Below are positions 1 through 8,098 of a stretch of 64,000 nt of DNA, one piece after another. The first letter of the stretch is position 1. Every line of letters starts with the position of its first letter. Origin of the DNA: Chitinolyticbacter albus (GTDB taxonomy: Bacteria > Pseudomonadota > Gammaproteobacteria > Burkholderiales > Chitinibacteraceae); assembly GCF_024437655.1 (NCBI RefSeq), contig NZ_JANBVF010000010.1, forward strand, positions 186,001-250,000, read 5' to 3'. The position numbers were made by a program, and so were the translations under genes. Below the pieces are notes generated by a model. It saw nothing but the letters and a program-made list of their open reading frames with translations, was not told where the DNA came from and did no database searches.

Positions 1-513
1 CTGGCCCGTTATCGCGGCCAGCTACCTGAACCGCTGCTCGCGCTCTGGCAGCGGGTGGGGCTGGGACGCTACGGCAATGGCCTGATCACGCTGGTCAATC
101 CCGATGACTACAAGGACCAGCTGTATGGCTGGCTGATGTATGACGAGGAGGACCCTTCCCGGCTGCCGATTGCCGTGACGGGGTTTGGCCTGCTGATCTA
201 TTACCGGCGCTTGGGCGAGGACGCCGAGGACGTCGCTTACATCGACCCCAACCTGCGAGAAGCCGGCGTGCTGGCCTGGTCGCTCGAGGCAGCGTTCAAC
301 GAGGCGCTGTGCAGCACGGAGACGCAGGCTGAGCTGCTCGACGCTGAGCTGTTCGCCGCTGCGCTTACCCGGCTTGGGCTCTTGCGGGCAGGGCAAAGCT
401 ACTGCTTCGTCCCTGCGCTGGCACTCGGTGGCGCCAAAATGCCGGAGCAGCTCGAAATCGGCGATGCTGCGGTCCAGCTCGATTTGCTGCTGCAACTGGC
501 CAACGGCGAATGA
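1..513 (+). CDS. GAD-like/DUF1851 domain protein (T6SS immunity type), 5' truncated by window edge
   Basis: The frame is open from base 1 without a credible start, so this is the C-terminal 170 residues of a longer protein; an internal ATG at 55 is too late for the family. The segment around YGNGLITLVNPDDY and LYGWLM resembles the GAD-like domain. The end (DAELFAAALTRLG, then YCFVPALALGG) resembles DUF1851, the domain of Tdi1-type immunity proteins that protect against type VI secretion DNases. Proteins of this family normally sit beside a toxin or VgrG gene, which would lie to the left of the window. The next gene overlaps its stop codon, so the two are probably co-translated. The family call is from remembered motifs; the immunity role is inference. 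Confidence 0.75.
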   Translation: MARYRGQLPEPLLALWQRVGLGRYGNGLITLVNPDDYKDQLYGWLMYDEEDPSRLPIAVTGFGLLIYYRRLGEDAEDVAYIDPNLREAGVLAWSLEAAFNEALCSTETQAELLDAELFAAALTRLGLLRAGQSYCFVPALALGGAKMPEQLEIGDAAVQLDLLLQLANGE

Positions 514-1331
514 GCACGGCCATGAGAAGCTGGCTGCGCACCTGGGGTGCTGCTACGAAAACGACGTTGGTCTGCCTCGGCAAAGGGCTGGTCGACGCCT
601 GCTCGCCAGGTCTGGCGTGGCGCTCGGCGTGCTGGAGCGTGGTGCTCGCCGGTCTTTGCCTGTGGGCCTATATCCATTTCAGCAAGGCGCTGGCGCTGGC
701 ATCGTTAAGCGCAGCCACGCTGTGGATAGCTGGCCTGTTGCTAGGCGGCAGCCTGACGCTCTGGGGCGCGCCGGCTGGCACTTCCGGCAGCGTGGTGGCC
801 ATGGGGCAGATGGGCGCCGCCCTGCTGCAGGTGGCGCAACTGGCCGTGCTGGTGGGCCTGGCCGCCGGCGTGGTGTTCGTGCTCGGATACGTGATCGCCG
901 TGTCGCTCAGCGTGCGCCTGGTGGCGGTGCCGCTACTGCTGCGCCAGGCGATGGAGCGGGTGCCGCTCACACCGGTTGATAGCCCCCTGGAGCAATCCGC
1001 GAGACCGCGTTACTGGTTATGGCTTGGCGCCATCTTGATCGGTTTGTGCATCCCCGTGCTTGCCGGCCTCTTGGTGTGGGCCGGCCTTTGCTACATCAAC
1101 GTGCGCAGCCTGTATGCGGCGGCGCGGCGGCAATTCCGGCGGGACGGGCTGATGCTGCCTTCCCCGAACGCCCACCAGAGCAGGGTGCTGCTGTGCCTGG
1201 GATTGCTGCTGCCCTTGGTGTTGCTGGTGCCCGTGCTCAATCTGTTGCTGCCGGCATGGCTTTGCACTTCGGTGCTGCAGGTGGCGCGTATGGGCCGAAC
1301 TTTACCCCACCAGAATCAGCAGGAGCGCTGA
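510..1331 (+). CDS. Hypothetical polytopic membrane protein (EI24/CysZ-like topology)
   Basis: A 273-residue protein whose ATG overlaps the upstream TGA (ATGA), indicating translational coupling to the immunity-type gene. Hydrophobic stretches near residues 40-60, 64-82, 98-135, 170-195 and 225-255 predict about five or six membrane spans. The pattern of a hydrophobic segment ending in a GLxYxNxRSLY-like stretch, a basic loop, and a second hydrophobic hairpin with a PVLNLLLPA motif recalls EI24-domain proteins, but the match is weak. No catalytic motif is visible. It could be an accessory membrane protein of the same toxin/immunity neighbourhood. Function unknown. Confidence 0.65.
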   Translation: MSTAMRSWLRTWGAATKTTLVCLGKGLVDACSPGLAWRSACWSVVLAGLCLWAYIHFSKALALASLSAATLWIAGLLLGGSLTLWGAPAGTSGSVVAMGQMGAALLQVAQLAVLVGLAAGVVFVLGYVIAVSLSVRLVAVPLLLRQAMERVPLTPVDSPLEQSARPRYWLWLGAILIGLCIPVLAGLLVWAGLCYINVRSLYAAARRQFRRDGLMLPSPNAHQSRVLLCLGLLLPLVLLVPVLNLLLPAWLCTSVLQVARMGRTLPHQNQQER

Positions 1332-1334
1332 GGC

Positions 1335-2444
1335 GTGCGTTGTCACTACCGGATAAGTGCAATAGTCGCTTTGGTCGCGTGCTGGGCTGTTGGGTGTGTT
1401 GCAGCTGCACCCGACGAAATCGACCGGGTGGCAGCGGCGCAACTGGCTGCGGCAATCAGGCGGGCCGCCATCCAGCAGCCGGAGTTTGCGCTGGAAACGG
1501 CGGTCGAGTCGGCCCCGCTCAAAGCGGATATCACGTGGTTTGGCGATGTATGGGATGAAGAGCGGAAAACCCGGCATCTTCCGTTGGCTCGACCAGCCGG
1601 GGTCAGTCCAGCGGAATGGCGTGCCTTACGCGCTAGCGTGAAAGAGACGGTCGCGGCGGACGGGGTTGCTCACACCAACTACGGCTTGCTTGATCTGGAC
1701 GGCGACGGCGATCGTGACCTCATCATCAGATCACTCATGGACGGAACGGGCGTCTGGAACTTTGTGGATCTGGCATGGCAGCACGCTGGGCGCTTTGTGG
1801 TCTGGGTCCAGCCGGATGGAAAGCCCTTGGTCTCCTACAGCGAGCGCGGTGCGAATCAGGTGGATCTTTGGGTAAGACTACAGGGACGCAGCTATCTGGC
1901 ATTTCGCGATGGCAGCCACGGTCAGGACCGGGTGTATCTCGTACGGCCGTTCGTGACCAACCGGAAGGTGCCCGTCATCACGCTGAGTTATCGTTACGTT
2001 CAAATTGTCGTGACCGATAAACAAATGCGTCACGATGTCTGGAACATACCCGAGCTTGCAGCCAGAACTACCCTGCTTGCACAGACCGTAGCCCGGCTGG
2101 AGGCGGGCACGTTGGCCAAGTGGCCGCGTCCTGGTCAGCCGGTGTGCCCCATCCCCGAAGATGTAGACCCGCAGCGCAGGGATTACTGGTTTGGTGCGGG
2201 GGCGATCTCCTCTTATCTCGATCGCGCCGCCAGCTTCCCGGTCTGGATTGACGGGGAGTGCTATGTCAGTCAGCTGGTGGATCGTTTCGGTTACTACTCG
2301 CGCCAGGGCGGCTTGTGGATGGAACTGGACTTGTTGCAGCCCGAGGTGGAAGGGATGGAAGGGTGGATGGAGTTCGAGGTGAACGCCCGGCGCCGGCTGC
2401 ATGGCGTGAAGACCGGCATTGGCCGCTTCGACCTCATCCGTTAA
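1335..2444 (+). CDS. Hypothetical secreted protein
   Basis: A 369-residue protein starting with GTG three bases after the previous stop, so it is the last gene of the leftmost operon. Residues 1-24 look like an export signal (hydrophobic run IVALVACWAVGCVAAA). The cysteine at about 21 could be a poor lipobox, otherwise signal peptidase I cleaves near AAA. A DLDGDGDRDLI segment near residue 115 resembles an EF-hand or FG-GAP calcium loop. The rest has no family I recognise. Several features (two tryptophan-rich segments, a late GECYVSQLVDRFGYYS stretch) suggest a folded extracytoplasmic domain. I cannot assign a function. Confidence 0.6.
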   Translation: MRCHYRISAIVALVACWAVGCVAAAPDEIDRVAAAQLAAAIRRAAIQQPEFALETAVESAPLKADITWFGDVWDEERKTRHLPLARPAGVSPAEWRALRASVKETVAADGVAHTNYGLLDLDGDGDRDLIIRSLMDGTGVWNFVDLAWQHAGRFVVWVQPDGKPLVSYSERGANQVDLWVRLQGRSYLAFRDGSHGQDRVYLVRPFVTNRKVPVITLSYRYVQIVVTDKQMRHDVWNIPELAARTTLLAQTVARLEAGTLAKWPRPGQPVCPIPEDVDPQRRDYWFGAGAISSYLDRAASFPVWIDGECYVSQLVDRFGYYSRQGGLWMELDLLQPEVEGMEGWMEFEVNARRRLHGVKTGIGRFDLIR

Positions 2445-2457
2445 CGGCCCCGCCGAC

Positions 2458-3210
2458 CTAGTCCAGCAAAGGCCACGGCAGCCCATCCAGCGTAAGCAAG
2501 CTCAGGCCGTCGGCATCCACACGCAGATAGCCCCCAACCCCCGCGTGCCAGTCCGGCAGCACCCAGCGCGTACCGGTGCCGACCGCGTGGCGTGCGGGCC
2601 GATGGGTGTGGCCGTGGACCAGCGCGTCGCAATGCCTCTCCCGCATCAGCTCTGCGACTGCATCCGGGTTCACGTCCATGATGTAGGCGGCCTTTCTGCG
2701 ATTCATGCTGCTCGATTGGTCACGGATCTGCGCGGCTTGGCGGATGCGCCAGCGGTAGGGCAGCCGCAGCCACAGCCACTGGGTGAGCGGGTGGCGCACG
2801 ATGCGGCGAAAGCGCTGGTAGCTCGCATCGTCGGTGCAGAGCGCATCGCCGTGGGTGAGCAACAGGCGCTGGCCTGCCAACGTCGCGACCGTGGGGTCGG
2901 CCAGCAGCGTCAGCCCCGCTGCGCTGGCGAAGCGATCGCTGCAGAGAAAATCTCGGTTGCCCGCCATGAAGTACACCGCTACGCCACCGTCCGCGATCGC
3001 CCCCAGTTGGCGGGCCACGTCGGCATAGAACGTCTCGTGCAACTGGTCGTCGCCGATCCAGACCTCGAACAGATCGCCCAGGATGTAGAGCGCCTCAGCT
3101 TCGCGTGCGGTATCTGCGAGAAAACGGACGAAGGCGTCCGCCGTGGCCGGGTCGGCCGGCGACAGGTGCAGGTCGGAGATAAAGAGGATGGGGCGTTGCG
3201 CGGCAGGCAT
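2458..3210 (-). CDS. lpxH: UDP-2,3-diacylglucosamine diphosphatase LpxH
   Basis: LpxH hydrolyses UDP-2,3-diacylglucosamine to lipid X and UMP in lipid A biosynthesis, as a peripheral inner-membrane protein. The 250-residue product shows the calcineurin-like metallophosphoesterase signature in order: DLH at 13-15, GD at 45-46, GNRD at 84-87, HGD at 120-122 and GHTH at 200-203. Length is close to the usual 240. The gene is separated from the ppiA-ppiB pair by a strong terminator (3226-3252), so it needs its own promoter within about 60 bases. Confidence 0.95.
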   Translation of the reverse strand: MPAAQRPILFISDLHLSPADPATADAFVRFLADTAREAEALYILGDLFEVWIGDDQLHETFYADVARQLGAIADGGVAVYFMAGNRDFLCSDRFASAAGLTLLADPTVATLAGQRLLLTHGDALCTDDASYQRFRRIVRHPLTQWLWLRLPYRWRIRQAAQIRDQSSSMNRRKAAYIMDVNPDAVAELMRERHCDALVHGHTHRPARHAVGTGTRWVLPDWHAGVGGYLRVDADGLSLLTLDGLPWPLLD

Positions 3211-3225
3211 GGGGCGATGTTAAAG

Positions 3226-3252
3226 AAAAACGCGGCATGAAGCCGCGTTTTT
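3226..3252 (-). terminator. Rho-independent terminator downstream of ppiB
   Basis: An 11-bp perfect stem (3226-3236 with 3242-3252) closes a five-base loop. On the minus strand it ends in five T residues. It lies just after the ppiB stop and before lpxH, so it ends the ppiA-ppiB transcript. Confidence 0.85.
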
Positions 3253-3270
3253 AACTGCGTCGAAACGCGA

Positions 3271-3771
3271 TCAGGCCAGCACTTCGGCCTTGACGATGGA
3301 CACGTCCTCGTTCGGCACGTCCTGGTGGAAGCCGCGGCTGCCGGTCTTCACGCCCTTGATCGCATCGACCACATCCTGGCCGCTCGCGACCTTGCCGAAC
3401 ACACAGTAGCCAAAGCCTTGCGGCGTGGGTTGCTGGAAGTTCAGGAAATCGTTGTTGGCCACGTTGATGAAGAATTGCGAGCTCGCCGAGTGCGGATCGG
3501 GCGTGCGCGCCATGGCGATGGTGTAGGCATCGTTCTTCAGGCCATTGGCGGCCTCGTTCTCGATGTTGTCGCGGGTCGGCTTTTGCTTGAGGCCGGGCTC
3601 GAAGCCGCCGCCCTGGATCATGAAGCCGTTGATCACGCGGTGGAACACGGTGCCATCGTAGTGGCCGTCGTTCACGTACTGAACGAAGTTGGCGACGGTC
3701 TTGGGCGCCTTGGCTTCATCGAGCTCCAGCACGATCTCGCCGAGGCTGGTGGTGAGCTTGACTTGGGTCAT
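3271..3771 (-). CDS. ppiB: Cytoplasmic peptidyl-prolyl cis-trans isomerase B (cyclophilin)
   Basis: A 166-residue cyclophilin without signal peptide, matching the PpiB length. It catalyses cis-trans isomerisation of prolyl peptide bonds. The catalytic FHR motif is at 43-45, followed by GFMIQGGG near 49-56, the MART segment and an SSQFFIN motif. It lies 18 bases downstream of the periplasmic cyclophilin gene, so the two form an operon serving cytoplasm and periplasm, probably from a duplication. A terminator follows its stop. Confidence 0.95.
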   Translation of the reverse strand: MTQVKLTTSLGEIVLELDEAKAPKTVANFVQYVNDGHYDGTVFHRVINGFMIQGGGFEPGLKQKPTRDNIENEAANGLKNDAYTIAMARTPDPHSASSQFFINVANNDFLNFQQPTPQGFGYCVFGKVASGQDVVDAIKGVKTGSRGFHQDVPNEDVSIVKAEVLA

Positions 3772-3789
3772 GGGTGGTTTTTCCTCTGG

Positions 3790-4386
3790 TTACTTGCTCT
3801 TGCTGTCTTTTTTCGGGGACTTGGCCGTTTCCTTGGCCGGCAGCTCGCGCGCGCTCTGGATCACGATCTCGTCGGCCGGCGCATCGCCCGGCATCACCTG
3901 CACCTGGCCGATCTTGTCGACCACATCCATGCCGGCGACGACCTTGCCGAATACGGTATAGCCCCAGCCGTCGAACGACGGCCAGTTCAGCGTATCGTTG
4001 TTCTTCAGGTTCACGTAGAACTGGCTGGTGGCCGAGTGCGGATCGTTGGTGCGGGCCATGGCCACGGTGCCGCGATCATTCTTCAGGCCGGCTTCGACAG
4101 TGGCCTTGGCTTCGTTCTTCACCGGCGGGCGGGTCGCTTTCTGGTTGCCCTTGGTATCGAAGCCGCCGCCCTGGATCACGAAATCGCGCACCACGCGGTG
4201 GAACACCGTGCCGTCGTAGTGCTTGTCCTTCACGTACTGCAGGAAGTTGGCAACGGTGGCCGGGGCTTTCTCCGGATAGAGCTCCAGCACGATCTTGCCC
4301 TTGTTGGTGACGAGTTCGACCTGTGGGTCGGCAGCGAGGGCGGTGCTGGCAACGAAGAGCAGAGCGGCGCAAAGCAGCGATTTCAT
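3790..4386 (-). CDS. ppiA: Periplasmic peptidyl-prolyl cis-trans isomerase A (cyclophilin)
   Basis: A 198-residue cyclophilin whose first 18-19 residues form a Sec signal peptide with a TALA-A cleavage site. It therefore acts on proline bonds of envelope proteins in the periplasm. The core carries FHRVV, DFVIQGGG and TSQFYVNL motifs of the family. The C-terminus ends in a lysine/serine-rich tail (SPKKDSKSK) not required by the fold. First gene of the ppiA-ppiB pair, divergent from coq7. Confidence 0.93.
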   Translation of the reverse strand: MKSLLCAALLFVASTALAADPQVELVTNKGKIVLELYPEKAPATVANFLQYVKDKHYDGTVFHRVVRDFVIQGGGFDTKGNQKATRPPVKNEAKATVEAGLKNDRGTVAMARTNDPHSATSQFYVNLKNNDTLNWPSFDGWGYTVFGKVVAGMDVVDKIGQVQVMPGDAPADEIVIQSARELPAKETAKSPKKDSKSK

Positions 4387-4469
4387 CGACGTAGGACTCG
4401 GTATGGGGAAATGGCGGGTATCATAGCACGCACCCCCGCCGGAATCCGCGTTCCGCCAGAGATCCTCCC

Positions 4470-5105
4470 ATGCTGAAACTGCCCACGCTCGACACTCTGA
4501 TCACCGAATTCGACGTTGCCCTGCGCACGCTGGCCGCCAGCGCCAGCAGTGCCCGTCCGCACCCCGATGCCCATATTGACGACGCCGAGCTTTCAGCCGA
4601 GGACAAGGCGCACGCCGCTGGGCTGATGCGCGTGAATCATTGCGGCGAAGTGTGTGCACAGGCGCTGTATCAAGGACAGTCGCTCACGGCGCGCGATCCG
4701 GCCACGCGCGAAGCGCTGCGTGAAGCTGCGCACGAAGAGGTGGAGCATCTGGCGTGGACCGAGCGCCGTATCCGCGAACTGGGCGGCCACGTCAGCGTGC
4801 TCAACCCGCTGTGGTATGCCGGCAGTCTGGCCATTGGTGTCACCGCCGGACTGATCGGTGACAAGTGGAACCTCGGTTTTCTGGCCGAAACCGAGCGTCA
4901 GGTGGGCGCGCATCTGCAAGGCCACCTACAGACGCTGCCGGTAGAGGATGCCAAGAGCCGCGCCATTGTCAGCCAGATGCACACCGACGAGACCGAGCAT
5001 GCCGAACTCGCGGTGGAGCTGGGCGCAGCCGACTTGCCCTTGCCGGTGAAATCGCTGATGCAAGCCAGCTCCAAGGTGATGACGACGCTGGCTTACCGGC
5101 TGTGA
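4470..5105 (+). CDS. coq7: 2-polyprenyl-3-methyl-6-methoxy-1,4-benzoquinone monooxygenase (Coq7 type)
   Basis: A 211-residue di-iron hydroxylase for the aerobic C6 (demethoxyubiquinone) hydroxylation step of ubiquinone synthesis. It is the Coq7 family, which replaces the flavin enzyme UbiF in many betaproteobacteria. Iron ligands are visible: E60 in NHCGEVC, the EEVEH segment around 89-93, a mid-protein glutamate in AETERQVG, and the DETEHAEL segment near the C-terminus. The gene is monocistronic: it diverges from ppiA and a hairpin with a T tail follows at 5145-5177. Confidence 0.93.
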   Translation: MLKLPTLDTLITEFDVALRTLAASASSARPHPDAHIDDAELSAEDKAHAAGLMRVNHCGEVCAQALYQGQSLTARDPATREALREAAHEEVEHLAWTERRIRELGGHVSVLNPLWYAGSLAIGVTAGLIGDKWNLGFLAETERQVGAHLQGHLQTLPVEDAKSRAIVSQMHTDETEHAELAVELGAADLPLPVKSLMQASSKVMTTLAYRL

Positions 5106-5129
5106 TCGCCGCATGCTAGCAGGGCGCGT

Positions 5130-5143
5130 TTGATCTGGATCAG
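5130..5143 (+). promoter_or_regulatory. FNR-type box upstream of the formate/nitrite channel gene
   Basis: The 14-mer TTGATCTGGATCAG matches the FNR/ANR consensus TTGAT-N4-ATCAA at nine of ten positions. It lies about 100 bases before the channel ATG at 5245, just after coq7. The coq7 terminator hairpin lies between the box and the ATG, so the promoter geometry is uncertain. Confidence 0.55.
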
Positions 5144-5144
5144 C

Positions 5145-5177
5145 AAAGCGCCGCATTCGACGGCGCTTTGTGTTTTT
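5145..5177 (+). terminator. Terminator downstream of coq7
   Basis: A nine-base perfect stem (5145-5153 with 5161-5169) with a seven-base loop is followed by GTGTTTTT. It is the expected end of the coq7 transcript. If a promoter near the FNR box reads toward 5245, this hairpin would sit in its leader. Confidence 0.75.
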
Positions 5178-5244
5178 GCCACATGCTGGCGTGGTGGCTC
5201 GGCGGTATAACGATGGCATTGCATAGCCCCGCCCCGTTACCGCC

Positions 5245-6108
5245 ATGTCTGACATCGCTCCCAGCCTGCGTACCCCTTCCGAAATCGTTGACTATGTGGC
5301 GCACGGCGCCGTCGACAAGGCAGCGTTGCCGTTGCCTCGCCTCGGGCTGATGGCGGTGCTGGGCGGCGTCTATATCGCGCTGGGTGGCCTGTTGGCGCTG
5401 GTGGTGGCGGGCGGCATGATCGGGCTCTCGAGCAGCGATCCGGGCCTTGTCAAACTGGTGTTCGGCGCAGTGTTCCCGCTGGGCTTCATCGCCGTAGTGC
5501 TCACCGGCGTCGATCTCTTTACCTCCAATTGCGCAACGCAGACGGTGGCTGCCTGGCGCCGCGAGATCGGCTGGGGCGATCTCGCACGGGTGTGGGGCGT
5601 GTCGTACGCCGGCAATTTTGTCGGCGCCATGCTCGCCGCGCTGTGCTTCGGTTGGCTGACCGGCATCCTGGTGCCGGGCGAACCCTGGACCGCTTACCTG
5701 ATGAAACTGGCACACGGCAAGCTGTCGCACCCGTTCTGGATGACCTTTATGAAAGGCGTGCTTGCCAACCTGCTGGTGTGCCTTGCTGCGTGGCAAGGCT
5801 ACAGCGCGCGCGATACGCTGGGTCGCATGGCGGCGATCTGGCTGCCGGTGATGGCCTTCGTTGCGCTGGGTCTGGAGCACAGCATCGCCAATATGTTCTT
5901 CATTCCCGCTGCCATGCTCGCCGGGCTCGATGTGAGCTGGGGCCAGTTCATCTGGGCCAACCTGGTCCCGGCGACGCTGGGCAACATCGTTGGCGGCGCC
6001 GTGGTATTCGGCCTTGCGTACGCTGTACTTTACCCAGCCAAGCAGGCGGCGGGAGCCACTCGTCCTGCGTCGGTACCGCTGGCCCATACGGCAAGACCGG
6101 TGCAGTAA
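5245..6108 (+). CDS. Formate/nitrite transporter family channel (FocA-like)
   Basis: A 287-residue membrane protein with the six-span repeat architecture of the FNT pentameric channels. Recognisable pieces are the GGVYIALGGLLAL first-helix region, a FPLGFIAVVLTGVDLFTSN segment, NFVGAM, ANLLVCLA, EHSIANMF and a late NLVPATLGNIVGG. These correspond to FNT signature regions. Substrate is probably formate: pflB and pflA occur in the same window and an FNR-type box lies upstream. Nitrite cannot be excluded from sequence. Unlike in E. coli it is about 45 kb from pflB. The gene stands alone. Confidence 0.88.
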   Translation: MSDIAPSLRTPSEIVDYVAHGAVDKAALPLPRLGLMAVLGGVYIALGGLLALVVAGGMIGLSSSDPGLVKLVFGAVFPLGFIAVVLTGVDLFTSNCATQTVAAWRREIGWGDLARVWGVSYAGNFVGAMLAALCFGWLTGILVPGEPWTAYLMKLAHGKLSHPFWMTFMKGVLANLLVCLAAWQGYSARDTLGRMAAIWLPVMAFVALGLEHSIANMFFIPAAMLAGLDVSWGQFIWANLVPATLGNIVGGAVVFGLAYAVLYPAKQAAGATRPASVPLAHTARPVQ

Positions 6109-6170
6109 GCCGCGTTGGCGCCGGCCTCGGCGACCATTAAACTATCTACTTTCCCCGCTCCAGACTTCCG

Positions 6171-6785
6171 ATGTCCCGCACCCTCTACCTGCTACGCCAC
6201 GGCCAGACCGAATACAACCGCGATCGACGACTGCAAGGCCAGTGCGATTCCCCGCTGACGGAACTGGGCATCGAGCAGGCCCGTGCCATGGGCGCCACGC
6301 TGCGCCGCGAGCTGGGCGACACCAACAGCTGGCAGGTGTGGGCCAGCCCGTTGGGCCGGGCCATGCAGACGGCCAGGTTGGTGAGCGATCAGCTCGGACT
6401 GGCGCCTGATGCCGTTCGCGCCGAGCCGCGGCTGGTGGAAGTGGGACTGGGCGATTGGGAAACGATGCACGTGCCCACCTTGCACGCCGTGCAACCGGAA
6501 CTGGCCACCCGGCCGGACTGGCTGTTCTCCGCGCCCGGGGGAGAGTCCTATGCCGATGTTGCCGCCCGCGTGATGGATTTTCTCGATGACGCTGAACGGC
6601 CCGAGCGGCTGATCGTGATCGCGCACGGCATGCTCGGCCGCGTACTGCGTGGCATCTACCTCGGCCTCGAACCTGCGGCGATGTGGCAGCAGGACATGCC
6701 GCAGGATGCCTTGTTTCACCTGCATGGCGGGCAGGTTGGCCGGATCGCCTGCGTGGCCGACGAGGCAGCCAGCGCCAGCGCCTGA
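6171..6785 (+). CDS. Histidine phosphatase family protein (phosphoglycerate mutase-like)
   Basis: A 204-residue member of the branch with the RHG motif: LLRHGQTEYNR near the N-terminus supplies the catalytic histidine (H10) and IAHGMLGRVLRG the second catalytic histidine. The SPLGRAMQTA motif typical of GpmB/CobC-like phosphatases is present. Such proteins dephosphorylate small phosphometabolites and the substrate cannot be read from sequence. It converges with the broken phosphodiesterase gene, only 17 bases separating their ends. Confidence 0.85.
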   Translation: MSRTLYLLRHGQTEYNRDRRLQGQCDSPLTELGIEQARAMGATLRRELGDTNSWQVWASPLGRAMQTARLVSDQLGLAPDAVRAEPRLVEVGLGDWETMHVPTLHAVQPELATRPDWLFSAPGGESYADVAARVMDFLDDAERPERLIVIAHGMLGRVLRGIYLGLEPAAMWQQDMPQDALFHLHGGQVGRIACVADEAASASA

Positions 6786-6802
6786 TCTTGCCGCCACCCG
6801 GT

Positions 6803-7970
6803 TCAGTGCGGTCGCAGCACGATCAGCGGAATCTGCATTTCCTCCGCCGTCACCCCTGCGTGTACACCGGCCAGCTGCAGCTGTCGTTCCCCCGGCAGCG
6901 TATCGCGCAGGTTCCAGCCCGGCTTGGCAATCAAGATCACGTCGCCGCAACGCCGTGCCAGCTCCGGGTGAGGGATGCCAGGGCCGAACACACCGGCTTC
7001 GCGCAACGGACGGCTCTCGAGTGGCCAGCAGGCGTGGCCTAGATGCGTCTGCGCCAGCGCGATGAAAAGCGTGATGCACCCTGGCAGCACATGGCAATAG
7101 GCGAGCCGTGTTTCTCCGGATAGCGGCCGAGCCAGCAACGCAGCCAGCGGCGCGATGTCATCCACATCGACCCACTGCGCAGCCGGTGCGGATACGAAGC
7201 CGTGATCGGCGGTGATGACGATGGCCGTATCGTGCCGGCTGGCGTGATCCGCGAGTCGTGCGAGATGCACCTCCAGCTTGGCAAGCAGCGCCGCAGCGTC
7301 TGACGATTCCGGCCCACGTTCGTGCATCAGCGTATCGAGCTGCGGCAGGTAGAGGTAATGGAAGGCCGGCTCGGGCTGCGCCAGCCGCGCTGCCAACTGG
7401 GCGAAGGCATCGTCGAAATCGCGATAGGGCAGGCGCCCGGCTTGGCCAGCATGATGGCGGCTGCACGGTGTATCGCAGATGAAATCGGGTATCAGCAAGG
7501 TGGCCGGCCGGTCCAGGCGATCGAACAGCGGTGGAGTTACATAAAGCGAAGCAGCCAGTGCATCGGGCGTGCTGGGCGATGCCGCAGGATGGCGCACGTA
7601 CAACGGCAACGGCGCGATGATCTCGTCACCATGCAGCTGGTGCCAGCCGATCAATCCATGCTCGGCCGGCGAGCGCCCGGTCAGGATCGTGGTCACGGCC
7701 GCCGCCGTGGTGGGTGGAAACACGCTGTCGATCACCGTGCGTGGCGCCGCGTGCAGCCAGCCGATCAAGCTGCGCCAGCCCCAGGCCATCGACCAGTATC
7801 ATCACCACGTGGCGATGCCGACCGACGCCGTCGAGCAATGGATGGGTAAGCACTGCGTGCCCAAGCGTGGGGCCAGCGAGTTCGCGGCTCAGCGTGCTCA
7901 TCAAGTTGAGCAGGCTGTTGCCGTGGTAGTTGGGCCAGTAAATATCGCTGCAGTGATCGCGTTGCGGCAT
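6803..7970 (-). pseudogene. Alkaline phosphatase/phosphodiesterase superfamily gene interrupted by a frameshift
   Basis: Two adjacent minus-strand frames together encode one protein of the nucleotide pyrophosphatase/phosphodiesterase family. The first (from ATG 7970) carries NYHGNSLLNLM and MILVDGLGLAQLDRL, the metal-binding N-terminus. The second (to 6803) continues with VIDSVFPPTTAAAVTTILTG, with the nucleophile Thr/Ser region, then EHGLIGW and ITADHGF. The two reading frames meet near 7725-7765, where a one-base insertion or deletion is needed to join them. An alternative upstream ATG at 8027 is in frame. A sequencing error would give the same picture, so the gene may be intact in the organism. 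Confidence 0.75.
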
Positions 7971-8098
7971 TATCGTCTTGAACAGGCTGGAGTCGACACA
8001 GCTTATCCGAGTATCCATCGCGCGCAATAGTTTATCGAGCCATTACGCTTTTTGAACCGTATCTTCGATCAACCGGCTATTGCCAGCCAAGAGACTAC

